Shown: one piece after another, positions 9,501 through 16,606 of the stretch
Layout of the letters: every line of letters starts with the position of its first letter
Numbering within the stretch: the first letter of the stretch is position 1
Assembly (NCBI GenBank): GCA_938021685.1
Contig: CALIFM010000061.1
Coordinates: forward strand, 1 to 18,956
Origin: an uncultured Gammaproteobacteria bacterium
GTDB taxonomy: Bacteria; Pseudomonadota; Gammaproteobacteria; Arenicellales; Poriferihabitantaceae
Length of the DNA stretch: 18,956 nt
Reading direction: 5' to 3'
The notes under the pieces: generated by a model
Seen by the model: only the letters and a program-made list of their open reading frames with translations
What the model was told of the DNA's origin: nothing
The model's database searches: none
Position numbers and translations under genes: made by a program

Positions 9501-10095
9501 TACGAATATCTTCACTACGCTCGATATTTTCACGGGTTTGTCGAATGCGATTCTCCGTTTCGCGGCGACGATCTTTATACTTTGAAATACCGGCGGCTTC
9601 TTCTACATAAGCACGCAAATCTTCGGGCTTAGCCTCCACAATACGACTAACCATGCCCTGCTCGATGATGGAATAAGAGCGTGGCCCTAAACCAGTACCA
9701 CGAAACAAATCCAGCACATCTTTACGACGCATTTTTTTATCGTTAATAATATATTGCGATTTGCCATCACGGGTCAAAATGCGCTTGATGGAAATTTCAG
9801 CAAAGTCTTGATATTGGCTTTTAACGCGGCCCAAGCTGTTGTCAAACAAAAGCTCCACTGATGCGCGGCTGACCGGTTTACGCGATGATGAGCCATTAAA
9901 GATCACATCTTCCAACGATTCACCGCGCAACATTTTAGCTGATGACTCACCCATCACCCAGCGCACGGCATCAATCACATTAGACTTGCCACAGCCGTTA
10001 GGACCAACTACGCCAACCAGCTCGCCCGAGAACGTCACTTTAGTGGCGTCCACGAAAGACTTGAAGCCAGATACGTTGATATTTTTAAGCCGCAT
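6592..10095 (-). CDS. smc: Chromosome segregation protein Smc
   Basis: Smc is the ATPase core of the bacterial condensin that, with ScpA and ScpB, extrudes and organises chromosomal DNA. The 1167 residues follow the classic plan. The N-terminal head has Walker A GPNGCGKS (31-38), and long glutamine-rich coiled coils cover about 170-520 and 660-985. A globular hinge lies near 530-660. The C-terminal head has signature LSGGEKA (from 1070), Walker B ending in DE at 1098-1099, and a D-loop. ATG at 10095 is preceded directly by an in-frame TGA and is correct by alignment to MRLKNINVSGFKSF starts. No good ribosome-binding site is visible. It is the first gene of smc-zipA-ligA-yjbQ-glycosyltransferase. 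No scpA or scpB is present in the window. Confidence 0.97.
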   Translation of the reverse strand: MRLKNINVSGFKSFVDATKVTFSGELVGVVGPNGCGKSNVIDAVRWVMGESSAKMLRGESLEDVIFNGSSSRKPVSRASVELLFDNSLGRVKSQYQDFAEISIKRILTRDGKSQYIINDKKMRRKDVLDLFRGTGLGPRSYSIIEQGMVSRIVEAKPEDLRAYVEEAAGISKYKDRRRETENRIRQTRENIERSEDIRSELLAQLRRLKRQAQAAERYKTLQEQKREQTALYYRLREDQIQSDLQQEQQKLDAASNQYEKAMAQQRALELKIEQSRSGQAEAQDGLNEAQNQFYELGLQVSELEQRIEHIRATHSQRVTQLEQMAQSLKVIDEQLEQDQARAADLQKEADQCTPQIETLNNRLVEQRDILTEKQDALASWQSQANELRTAEQTARSASHLQQSIIDQLSAQQQRSAQRSEQLQAEQKKLNASLESTGMSTVKQSFEAQEARLQEVDQQINQLKESLDAQAVKIQQGQSQVADQRSLSRTYESRLASLNEFQQASLSHADQQYQKWLTAQGLDKADVLASKVQVASGWQRAADRVLSPYFQAVIDKKETHLLWDQMPEQAVTLISARSGAAVPNRDIGLPMLQQHLQADDVDISPLLAGVYAAQSAEQAQAVRDKLQAGECIVCQSGVMYGANWVSHASESAMNTGYLVRAEEIESLQDNLQQAQQASEKLGAQLQTDEQSHNELEEQLTQLREQQREQSQQLSHKRSELTRLDTEEAHTQQRLAVVQEELHQIGLHHDEEQQKLHAAQASLAVANTEITAHGKSNEKLEAEGVRLQEEVALQDQQYRQVQTQLNESNVNKARIETQFNAVQAGLDRLKQQKQELAERKKSAQAQTNESDDPTKELEVQLEQKLGLRKKGEGKLREAREVMSGLDEAVRKSQGELSQCVQEVNTARERVEQSRLEQQAKKTRRESLAEEASRDGYNLQDISVPQDAPSADECERMISEIDRKLGAIGAVNLVAIEEYESQSERAEYLEKQHQDLEEALATLEKVIRKIDKETRVRFEETYTALEKSFSGYFPKLFGGGRASLQLTSDDWLTTGITVTAQPPGKRNSTIHLLSGGEKALTAVSLLFALFELNPAPFCMMDEVDAPLDDANVDRFCDTLKTLAQRAQIIVITHNKITMQATNSLIGVTMHEPGVSRVVSVDVDQALAMVE

Positions 10096-10130
10096 TCAAG
10101 AGTCTGCCATTCTTAGGTCTAACCATAGCG

Positions 10131-10156
10131 AAAATGCCCGATCGCTGTCGGGCATT
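10131..10156 (-). terminator. Hairpin with short T-run between the LysE gene and smc
   Basis: Two perfect 9-base arms (10133-10141 and 10148-10156, AATGCCCGA against TCGGGCATT) enclose a 6-base loop. On the minus strand the stem is followed by TTTT then CGC, so it reads as an intrinsic terminator for the leftward LysE transcript, with a short T-tract. Only about 37 bases separate it from the smc ATG, so any smc transcript begun upstream must pass through it. Confidence 0.6.
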
Positions 10157-10185
10157 CATCGACTTAAACCTATGCACATTGATGA

Positions 10186-10191
10186 ATTATA
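10186..10191 (-). promoter_or_regulatory. Candidate -10 box for smc
   Basis: The minus strand carries a perfect TATAAT here, about 90 bases before the smc start and upstream of the hairpin at 10131-10156. No convincing -35 box stands at 16-18 bases; the nearest hexamers resemble GAACGT or AACGTG. If used, it would place the hairpin in the smc 5' leader. This is a candidate only, from sequence inspection. Confidence 0.3.
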
Positions 10192-10276
10192 AACGCGGCA
10201 ATTTTAGCACGTTCGTTCGCCGATAGATTAGCTTTAATACCCACTTACCCAGCACAAACGCTAGCAAACACAAAGC

Positions 10277-10879
10277 CTAAATCCATAAAAATAAAGCACA
10301 AGACGCCGTCAACCCACCGGTTGCCCAGCTAAACAACTTCCAACGAAATGGCGTTGATAAAAACCGCCTAATAGACTGCCCTGCCAGCACCCACGGTGTA
10401 ATAGCAAAAAAACTAAGAAAAGGTATCATCACCAATACCAAAAGCAGTAGTTTTGGCTTGTCTTTAATTGCCACCAACACTAGACTAACCAAAGCCAACG
10501 TGGCCGTAATCGCCTTGGGGTTGGCAAATTGAAACAAAGCTGCAGCTAGTAAACTCATTGGCTTTTCTTCTTCCATATCAGTCTTATTGCGATTAGCATT
10601 GGCCATTTTCCAGCCAATTAATACTAACCAAATACTACCTACAATTTTAAGCACCAATAACAACTGCGGCCATTTATCCATTAGAGGCTTTAGACCAAGA
10701 ATCGCCAACATGTTAAGCACACAAGTACCTAAGACAATGCCGATGATGTGCGGTAAAGTTTGCCGAAAACCAAAACGCGCACCGGAATAAGTGAGCATCA
10801 TGTTATTTGGCCCTGGCGTGACCCACATGGTGTAGGCAACCACCAAAAAAGGTAGCAATGGCTCAAATATACTTAGCAT
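10277..10879 (-). CDS. LysE/RhtB family amino-acid exporter
   Basis: The protein has 200 residues with about five to six hydrophobic membrane segments. The family motif TPGPNNMM lies near residues 21-28 and is followed by YSGARFGFRQTLPHIIGIVLG, typical of LysE/RhtB carriers that export amino acids or homoserine-type compounds with proton exchange. The substrate cannot be read from the sequence. The gene begins 10 bases after the homocysteine S-methyltransferase stop, so the two are probably one transcript. That makes a sulfur amino acid or methionine-related substrate a reasonable guess but no more. The transcript likely ends at the hairpin at 10131-10156. Confidence 0.9.
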   Translation of the reverse strand: MLSIFEPLLPFLVVAYTMWVTPGPNNMMLTYSGARFGFRQTLPHIIGIVLGTCVLNMLAILGLKPLMDKWPQLLLVLKIVGSIWLVLIGWKMANANRNKTDMEEEKPMSLLAAALFQFANPKAITATLALVSLVLVAIKDKPKLLLLVLVMIPFLSFFAITPWVLAGQSIRRFLSTPFRWKLFSWATGGLTASCALFLWI

Positions 10880-10889
10880 CAGTCAGCCG

Positions 10890-11762
10890 CTAGTTAAAAC
10901 GTTTTTTTAATTCACTAATATGCGCAGGCCCCACTTCACAGCAGCCGCCCACAATACTCGCTCCAGCATCGACCCAATTGCGAGCAAAGTCTGCATAAAC
11001 CTCCGGCGTTAAATCTTCACGGGCTTCCAAGGCATCCACTGTGGCACCTTGTTTGAAAGCCTCAGTAATTTTAGTAAAACCATTGGCATAGGCACCCACT
11101 GGGACGCTTTGTTTGCCAATCGTAGCTAATGCAGTGGATACGGCTTCCGGTACTGAGCAGTTAATTAGCAAAGCTGATAAATCAAATTCATCAATTAGAG
11201 GCAACACATCAATAAGCGCTTCACCTGAACGTAGCTTAGACCCATCAGTATCATCCACGCTCAGCGACAACCACACTGGTTTGCCTGTCGTGCTAGCACC
11301 CATCGCTGCGCCGCGGGCCTGTTCATATGACGCCATGGTTTCCAAGATATGAAAATCAACATAGGGGGCGTGCAATTGTGCAATCTCGGCATATACTTTT
11401 GCGCCCTCTGCTTCCGGTAAGGCTAAATCAGGACGGTATGAGCGGCCAGTTGGCCCAATCGAGCCGGCTACTAGACCGCTACCATACGCATCCCGCGCGC
11501 GTACTGCAATCTCACAGGCTTTTTGATGCAAGCTAGTGAATTGTGCTTCAGCACCAAAAGGGGCAAGACGATCTGGCAGCAGCACATAGCTATTGGTGGT
11601 CGCTACTTGCGCTCCCGCTTTGAAATAATCGGCATGCACTGATTGCACAAGCTCGGGCATGTCCATCAGCATTTGTGCTGACCACAGCCCAGTGGGTGCT
11701 TTACCGGATCGTGCAATGAGTTCTTGGCCCAAGCCGCCGTCGAGGATAGTAATTTCGGTCAT
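10890..11762 (-). CDS. Homocysteine S-methyltransferase family protein
   Basis: This family transfers a methyl group from a donor such as S-methylmethionine or betaine to homocysteine, making methionine through a zinc-activated thiol. The 290 residues start with the typical ILDGGLGQEL strand. They carry the zinc ligands in order: C202 in LINCSVPEA and C274-C275 in the GGCCEVGPAHI motif near the C terminus. The length fits the MmuM-like group, without the cobalamin domains of MetH. The methyl donor is not determined, and no S-methylmethionine permease gene is adjacent. Its neighbour downstream is a LysE-type exporter. About 197 bases upstream are gene-free and should hold its promoter. Confidence 0.88.
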   Translation of the reverse strand: MTEITILDGGLGQELIARSGKAPTGLWSAQMLMDMPELVQSVHADYFKAGAQVATTNSYVLLPDRLAPFGAEAQFTSLHQKACEIAVRARDAYGSGLVAGSIGPTGRSYRPDLALPEAEGAKVYAEIAQLHAPYVDFHILETMASYEQARGAAMGASTTGKPVWLSLSVDDTDGSKLRSGEALIDVLPLIDEFDLSALLINCSVPEAVSTALATIGKQSVPVGAYANGFTKITEAFKQGATVDALEAREDLTPEVYADFARNWVDAGASIVGGCCEVGPAHISELKKRFN

Positions 11763-11959
11763 AATAATAGTAATTATCTTGCAAAAACATCATTGTGACA
11801 GCAAGCAAAATGTGCATTATCAAACACAACACTGGCCCTGCCCCAACAGCTTAGTTTATAGCTCTTTCTCTTATAAAGCCTATCGAATTGTAGTGCTGTA
11901 CAAAAATCAGCAGCGGCTAATTTCTACTACATAGGCAAACAGCGACGTAACCGAAACTG
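11763..11959. promoter_or_regulatory. Intergenic region upstream of the methyltransferase gene
   Basis: This 197-base gap separates the end of the dehydrogenase gene from the methyltransferase start. On the minus strand a GATAAT at 11821-11816 is a possible -10 box about 55 bases before the ATG, with only a poor -35. An A/T-rich perfect dyad, TTTATA at 11855-11860 and TATAAA at 11872-11877 with an 11-base spacer, could be an operator. I see no clear terminator for the lolA-serS unit and no recognisable riboswitch. Confidence 0.25.
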
Positions 11960-12664
11960 CTAACTTTTCAGGATAACTCGTTTGCGGGGCGACAGCGTAA
12001 TTTCATCTACCACCGTTTCGGGTGGCATTTCGGCCAAATGCGCTACCATGTCGCCAATAGTTTGCGGCGCGATAGCATTCATCGCATCTTCGCCGGGGCC
12101 AAAATTGAATTGATCAAAAAATGGCGTATCTACCATGCCGGGGTTGATGATAGTGGCACGCACGCCTGAGGCACTGCATTCCTCGTTTAAGGCCTGCACA
12201 AAACCCCGCAAGCCAAACTTAGAAGCACAATATAAAGTACCTTTACGTCCGCCCTGCAGCGCGGCTTCAGAGCCCATGTAAACCAACAGGCCCTGCTTAT
12301 CGCGCTTGAATTGGCCAATTAAGTGCTTGGTAAGTAAAATTTGACTGGTTAAATTAAGATCAAGCAAGCCAGTGATTTCATCAGCCGATAATTCTTCTAA
12401 GTGGCCAAACAAGCCTTTACCTGCGCAAAACACCGCACCCTGCAACTGACCGCTTGCCAAATCGCGTGCCGCTTTGGCACAAGACTCCACCGCTTGTAAT
12501 TGTGTCAAATCAGCCTCTAAGGCAATGAAGTTTTCATGCTCAAGTGGCTGCTCATTAATGCGGCGCGACACCCCTATCACTTGATGCCCTGCTGCCAACA
12601 AAGAACCGCATACTGCGCGGCCAATACCAAGGCGAGCACCCGTGACAAGGTAAGTATGCTGCAT
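11960..12664 (-). CDS. Short-chain dehydrogenase/reductase (SDR) family protein
   Basis: The 234-residue protein is a classical SDR Rossmann enzyme. It has the cofactor loop TGARLGIG (8-15), an acidic residue after the fourth strand (EADLT, D52), a CAGKG motif in place of the usual NAG, N104 in LDLNLT, and the catalytic set S132, Y145 and K149 within YCASK. Two arginines after the second strand (VSRR, 33-35) hint at NADPH preference. The substrate is not identifiable. The gene starts 4 bases after the serS stop, so it belongs to the lolA-rarA-crcB-serS transcript as its last member; nothing in the sequence ties its chemistry to those neighbours. Confidence 0.9.
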   Translation of the reverse strand: MQHTYLVTGARLGIGRAVCGSLLAAGHQVIGVSRRINEQPLEHENFIALEADLTQLQAVESCAKAARDLASGQLQGAVFCAGKGLFGHLEELSADEITGLLDLNLTSQILLTKHLIGQFKRDKQGLLVYMGSEAALQGGRKGTLYCASKFGLRGFVQALNEECSASGVRATIINPGMVDTPFFDQFNFGPGEDAMNAIAPQTIGDMVAHLAEMPPETVVDEITLSPRKRVILKS

Positions 12665-12668
12665 TGCT

Positions 12669-13949
12669 CTAGCTGCCGCGAATCACGTCAACACCCCCCA
12701 TATACGGCTTAAGCACGTCTGGTACAGTAATACTGCCATCGGCATTCTGATAATTCTCCATCACCGCCACCAAGGTGCGGCCCACTGCTAAACCTGAGCC
12801 ATTCAAGGTGTGAAGATATTCATTCTTGCCCGTTTCAGGATTTTTCCAGCGCGCCTTAAGGCGGCGAGCTTGAAAATCCAAAAAGTTTGAACAAGATGAA
12901 ATTTCACGATAGGTATCTTGCCCTGGCAACCAAACTTCTAAGTCGTAGGTCTTCGCCGATCCAAAACCTAAGTCTCCCGAGCACAAAATGACCATGCGGT
13001 ACGGCAGCTTTAGCTTTTGTAAAATGGCTTCAGCATGACCGGTTAATTCTTCCAAAGCTTGCCACGACTCTTGCGGACGCACTACTTGCACCAACTCCAC
13101 TTTTTCAAATTGATGCTGACGAATCATGCCACGCGTATCACGCCCATACGAGCCTGCTTCGCTGCGAAAGCATGGCGTATGCGCTACTCGCTTTATTGGT
13201 AAATCCTCATCTTTAACGATGGTATCGCGCACCAAGTTAGTAACAGGCACCTCAGCAGTCGGAATCAAATACAGTTTCGGATCAGCATCTGTAGCAAATT
13301 GGTCTTCTTCAAATTTAGGCAGCTGACTCGTGCCATATAAGCTCTCGGTATTGGCTAAGTAAGGCACATAGGTTTCGCTATAGTCATGCTGCTGGCTATG
13401 CTCATCCAACATAAATTGAGTCAAAGCACGCTGCATACGCGCTAATTGATGATGCACTACCACAAAACGTGCGCTGGCAATTTTAGCTGCTGCTTCAAAA
13501 TCAAGTTGGCCCAGCTGTGCGCCCAAATCAACGTGATCTTTAACTTCAAAATCAAGTTTTTTTGGCTCTCCCCATTTTCGAATTTCGACATTGTCGCTGT
13601 CGTCTTTGCCTTGTGGCACATCTTCATGCGGAATATTAGGCACCGTTAACAAGTAGGTTTGCAGCTGATTTTGTAGCTCACTTAATCGACCCTCTTTTTG
13701 CTTAAGCTCATCACCTAAATTAGCCACAGCATCTAGCAAGGGCTGCACGTCTTCACCCTTGGCTTTGGCGGCACCGATTTGTTTGGCACTAGTATTACGC
13801 TGCGCCTGCAACTGCTCCGTGCTCGACTGCAAAACCTTACGCTCGGCTTCTAGCGTTTCAATGCGTTGCGTATCCAAGTCAAAATTGCGCCGCTTCAAGC
13901 CAGCGGCCAAAGTGCTTAAGTCATTTCTTATCTGCTGCGGGTCCAGCAT
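12669..13949 (-). CDS. serS: Seryl-tRNA synthetase
   Basis: SerS charges tRNA-Ser and tRNA-Sec with serine. The 426 residues match the usual length of about 425-430. The N-terminal part begins MLDPQQIRNDL and forms the long antiparallel coiled-coil arm (about 25-105) that grips the tRNA. The class II catalytic domain follows, with motif 2 in CFRSEAGSYGRDTRG (about 262-276) and motif 3 in GSGLAVGRTLVAVMEN (about 385-400). The ATG at 13949 has a good ribosome-binding site (GAGG, 7 bases upstream). It lies 34 bases after the crcB frame ends and 4 bases before the dehydrogenase gene. No feature looks damaged. Confidence 0.97.
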   Translation of the reverse strand: MLDPQQIRNDLSTLAAGLKRRNFDLDTQRIETLEAERKVLQSSTEQLQAQRNTSAKQIGAAKAKGEDVQPLLDAVANLGDELKQKEGRLSELQNQLQTYLLTVPNIPHEDVPQGKDDSDNVEIRKWGEPKKLDFEVKDHVDLGAQLGQLDFEAAAKIASARFVVVHHQLARMQRALTQFMLDEHSQQHDYSETYVPYLANTESLYGTSQLPKFEEDQFATDADPKLYLIPTAEVPVTNLVRDTIVKDEDLPIKRVAHTPCFRSEAGSYGRDTRGMIRQHQFEKVELVQVVRPQESWQALEELTGHAEAILQKLKLPYRMVILCSGDLGFGSAKTYDLEVWLPGQDTYREISSCSNFLDFQARRLKARWKNPETGKNEYLHTLNGSGLAVGRTLVAVMENYQNADGSITVPDVLKPYMGGVDVIRGS

Positions 13950-13983
13950 ACCATTACCTCAATTTAACTAATTATTACTGAAT

Positions 13984-14363
13984 TTAACCAACTACTACTT
14001 TGCCCAGCATCAAACCTGCAACCACTGCCAGTAAACAAGCTAATAAATTAGCTGCCGCGTTAGCCAATGCAGCAAACCATTGGCTATTTTGAATAAGCTG
14101 CATCGTTTCCAATGAAAATGCCGAAAAGGTCGTAAACCCACCTAAAACTCCCACTATTAACAGTAAGCGCGGCCATTCATTGCCCTGCATTTTAGCTTGC
14201 AAGTATACCCACATCAGCCCAATTAGGAAGGAACCAATCACATTAACGCCTAATGTACCTAGAGGGATGGCGCTTACCGTCATGCGGTTAAGCAAGCCAC
14301 TGAGCCAATACCGCCCTACCGAACCGATCGCCCCCCCAAAGCGACAGCAAAAAAGTGACTCAT
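13984..14363 (-). pseudogene. crcB: Fluoride channel CrcB (Fluc), split by a one-base frameshift at a G7 run
   Basis: CrcB/Fluc is a small dual-topology channel that lets fluoride leave the cytoplasm. Translation should start at ATG 14363-14361, which overlaps the rarA stop as ATGA. That frame gives MSHFFAVALGG, reaches the G7 run at 14337-14331, then stops at TAG 14318-14316 after 15 residues. The rest is intact in the -1 frame from 14330 on, encoding AIGSVGRYWLSGLLNR, GTLGVNVIGSF, FTTFSAF and two more membrane helices, ending at TAA 13986-13984. With one more G the product would be 126 residues with N41, F80 and F83 where the fluoride-coordinating Asn and Phe-box residues of characterised Fluc proteins lie. 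Starting instead at the TTG at 14295 would lose most of helix 1. It may be a sequencing error, a true lesion or recoding. Confidence 0.85.
14331..14337 (-). other. G7 homopolymer in slippery register within crcB
   Basis: On the minus strand the codons read TTG GGG GGG CGA, so the seven G form G GGG GGG, the X XXY YYZ pattern of a -1 slippery heptamer. A -1 slip, or one inserted G, joins the two crcB frames exactly. Runs of this kind are also prone to polymerase slippage and to length errors in sequencing. No other G or C run of this length was noticed in the window. Confidence 0.8.
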
Positions 14364-15673
14364 AGTTTCCCCTTTTTAGTAGCTGCCGCCTGCGTTTTGC
14401 TGCTTAAGTATTTTAAGCGCTCACCAATTTTTATTTCTAAACCCGCTTGCTTCGGTTTATAAAACTGTTGCTCACCTAACTCGGGCGGGAAATAGGTTTG
14501 GCCTGCGCTAAAATAATCGGGTTCGTCATGATCATAGCGATACTCTTCACCATGCCCCATACTTTTTGCAAGCTTAGTCGGTGCATTTCTAAGGTGGTTC
14601 GGCACACCCGCAGCGGGCGAGCTTTTTGCTGTAGCCAATGCCGCTTTTGTGGCCATATACACTGCGTTGCTTTTGGGCGCAGCGGCTAAATAAGCCACGC
14701 TTTGCATGATCGCCAATTCACCTTCTGGCGTACCAAGGCGGTCATAAGTCTGCCAAGCATCGATTGCTAATGACAAGGCCCGCGGATCGGCATTACCGAT
14801 GTCTTCACTGGCCATGCGCGCCACGCGACGCATCAAGTAATGCGGGTCTACCCCACCTTCGAGCATGCGTGCAGCCCAATATAAGGCACCATCTGGACTG
14901 GAGCCACGCACTGCTTTGTGCAGCGCTGAAATTTGGTCATAAAAATAGTCACCACCTTTATCGAATTGCGCCATACGTCGCGTGACTACCGCATTGATGT
15001 GTTCGAGCGCAATGCGTTTATCTGCTTCTTGACTGGCTAAATCAGCCGCAGTTTCTAGAAAGCCCAAGCAGCGCCGCGCGTCACCGTCGCTGGCCTGTGC
15101 CAAAGCGCTAGCTGCCTCATCATCGATGCTTACACCTAGCTCTTGTAAACCTTGCGGTGCATCAAATGTATGCTTGATTAAGCTAACTAACTCCGACTCC
15201 TCGATGGAACGCAGCACATACACCCGTGCGCGTGATAGCAATGCATTGTTCAACTCAAACGCAGGGTTTTCAGTGGTAGCACCAATCAATACGATAGTGC
15301 CGTCTTCAACGTGCGGCAAAAAAGAATCTTGTTGAGCCTTATTAAAGCGATGAACTTCATCAATAAACAACACCGTTTGTTTGCCGTGGGCGCGATTACC
15401 TAAGGCGGCATCGACCACTTGACGAATATCTTTCACACCACTGCCTACAGCTGATAAAGTAAAAAAATCAGCCTGCGCAATATTAGCTGCAATGCGTGCC
15501 AAAGTAGTTTTGCCTGTACCTGGCGGACCCCACAAAATCATCGAATGCAAATGCTGGCCACTTAGAGCACGATAAAGCGGTTGCTGCGGTTCCAGCAGGT
15601 GCGATTGACCCACTACTTGCTCCACTGATTGCGGTCGCATACGCTCGGCCAACGGAGTGGTCCAATCAGTCAT
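14360..15673 (-). CDS. rarA: Replication-associated recombination protein RarA (MgsA)
   Basis: RarA is an AAA+ ATPase of the clamp-loader/RuvB type that acts at stalled replication forks and binds SSB. The 437 residues include Walker A GPPGTGKT (49-56), Walker B LFIDEVHRFNKAQQD (D105-E106) and sensor 1 GATTENP. The MgsA-type C-terminal domain follows, with GSSPDGALYWAARMLEGG, EDIGNADPRAL and GVPNHLRNAPTKLAKSMGHGEEYRYDHD. The start is ATG 15673, 48 bases after the lolA stop. The stop overlaps the crcB start by 4 bases, implying coupling. The lolA-rarA-serS order is widely conserved in gammaproteobacteria. Nothing looks truncated. Confidence 0.96.
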   Translation of the reverse strand: MTDWTTPLAERMRPQSVEQVVGQSHLLEPQQPLYRALSGQHLHSMILWGPPGTGKTTLARIAANIAQADFFTLSAVGSGVKDIRQVVDAALGNRAHGKQTVLFIDEVHRFNKAQQDSFLPHVEDGTIVLIGATTENPAFELNNALLSRARVYVLRSIEESELVSLIKHTFDAPQGLQELGVSIDDEAASALAQASDGDARRCLGFLETAADLASQEADKRIALEHINAVVTRRMAQFDKGGDYFYDQISALHKAVRGSSPDGALYWAARMLEGGVDPHYLMRRVARMASEDIGNADPRALSLAIDAWQTYDRLGTPEGELAIMQSVAYLAAAPKSNAVYMATKAALATAKSSPAAGVPNHLRNAPTKLAKSMGHGEEYRYDHDEPDYFSAGQTYFPPELGEQQFYKPKQAGLEIKIGERLKYLSSKTQAAATKKGKL

Positions 15674-15721
15674 TTTAATTGCTTATTATTGCCCTATAAC
15701 AAACATCAACAAATCAGCATG

Positions 15722-16345
15722 TTATGGCTGCTCATCAATCACGTCCGCCCCTTCAGCAGGAGTAAATACAAATTGTTCCATCGGCAAGCTAATATTTTCA
15801 GCAGCTTGGTTAAAAACAATACGCGTAGTTTGGCCTAAACCGTCTACTAATTCCATGATACCCAGCTTTTCATCAGCAAAACCAATGCGGATTTTTTCAA
15901 AACCTGTCTCACTTGAACGCGGCGCAATCGAAACCCATTGGAATCCATCCTGCTCACCGCCCTCACTCAAGTCATAGTTATCAGCAACATTAGCGCTGCC
16001 TGACAGCAAAATTGCAGGTGATTGACCTAACGTGCGCTCCTGGTCGCGCGCAATCACTTGCTGCAACTCCATGTCATAAATCCATACCTTGCTACCATCT
16101 CCAACGATTTGTTGTTCTAGCGGCGGCGCGTAATCCCAGCGAAACTTGCCAGGGCGATGAATGGCCAAGCTGCCAGAAGCTTGATCTAATACCTGCTGCT
16201 GATCATCCAACACCGTTTGCTCAAACTGCGCACTGTAAGTGCCTACTTCGTTCAAAAACCGGTTGAGTAAGCGCTCGCCTTCACCAGCAAGAGCGTTGAA
16301 GCTAAAAATAGTGGAAAAAACAACTAAAAGAGATTTCAATAACAT
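15722..16345 (-). CDS. lolA: Outer-membrane lipoprotein carrier protein LolA
   Basis: LolA is the periplasmic chaperone that takes lipoproteins released by LolCDE and hands them to LolB at the outer membrane. The 207 residues begin with a clear Sec signal peptide, a hydrophobic core at about 5-17 ending ALA at 18-20, so the mature protein starts near G21. The body shows the family pattern: YSAQFEQTVLD, SGSLAIHRPGKFRWDY, then GDGSKVWIYDMELQQVI and SPAILLSGSA. It heads the rarA-crcB-serS-dehydrogenase unit. In many relatives ftsK lies directly upstream. Here that place is taken by a divergent TatD-family gene, so this unit needs its own promoter in the 16346-16606 gap. Confidence 0.93.
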   Translation of the reverse strand: MLLKSLLVVFSTIFSFNALAGEGERLLNRFLNEVGTYSAQFEQTVLDDQQQVLDQASGSLAIHRPGKFRWDYAPPLEQQIVGDGSKVWIYDMELQQVIARDQERTLGQSPAILLSGSANVADNYDLSEGGEQDGFQWVSIAPRSSETGFEKIRIGFADEKLGIMELVDGLGQTTRIVFNQAAENISLPMEQFVFTPAEGADVIDEQP

Positions 16346-16606
16346 AGCAAGTAAATGTGAAGTTTAAAATGGCAGCCTAAGCTTTAAAATTAGTGCTGTT
16401 AAGTTTAAGCAATATTAACTGACTAACCGATTAGTATCATCTTTAGTTTCTTTTTTCACATCTCGACTCACATAGCGTTCAGGCTGTGTTTCTTAGCTAC
16501 CGTATAGTAAGTAGCAACAAGGCCACATCTATTTTAGTCTATCCCTTCGTTACTCACTGCTAATCAATGATTGAAAGTTAGTTGCATTTAAAACACACTT
16601 AGGTTG
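16346..16606. promoter_or_regulatory. Divergent intergenic region between lolA and the TatD-family gene
   Basis: This A/T-rich gap of 261 bases must carry leftward (lolA unit) and rightward (hydrolase) promoters. I find no near-consensus -35/-10 pair on either strand; TATAGT at 16503-16508 is one weak rightward -10. Small dyads are ACTAA/TTAGT (16422-16426, 16431-16435) and GCTAC/GTAGC (16496-16500, 16511-16515). No fluoride riboswitch, other known riboswitch or RNA gene is recognisable. Confidence 0.4.

Noticed and set aside
13984..14295. A complete short CrcB starting at TTG 14295
   Set aside because: It would drop most of helix 1 including GRYW, while the upstream bases plainly encode those residues across the G7 run and the ATGA overlap marks the true start.
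16346..16606. Fluoride riboswitch ahead of the operon containing crcB
   Set aside because: I searched this leader by eye on both strands and found nothing resembling the conserved crcB RNA motif.
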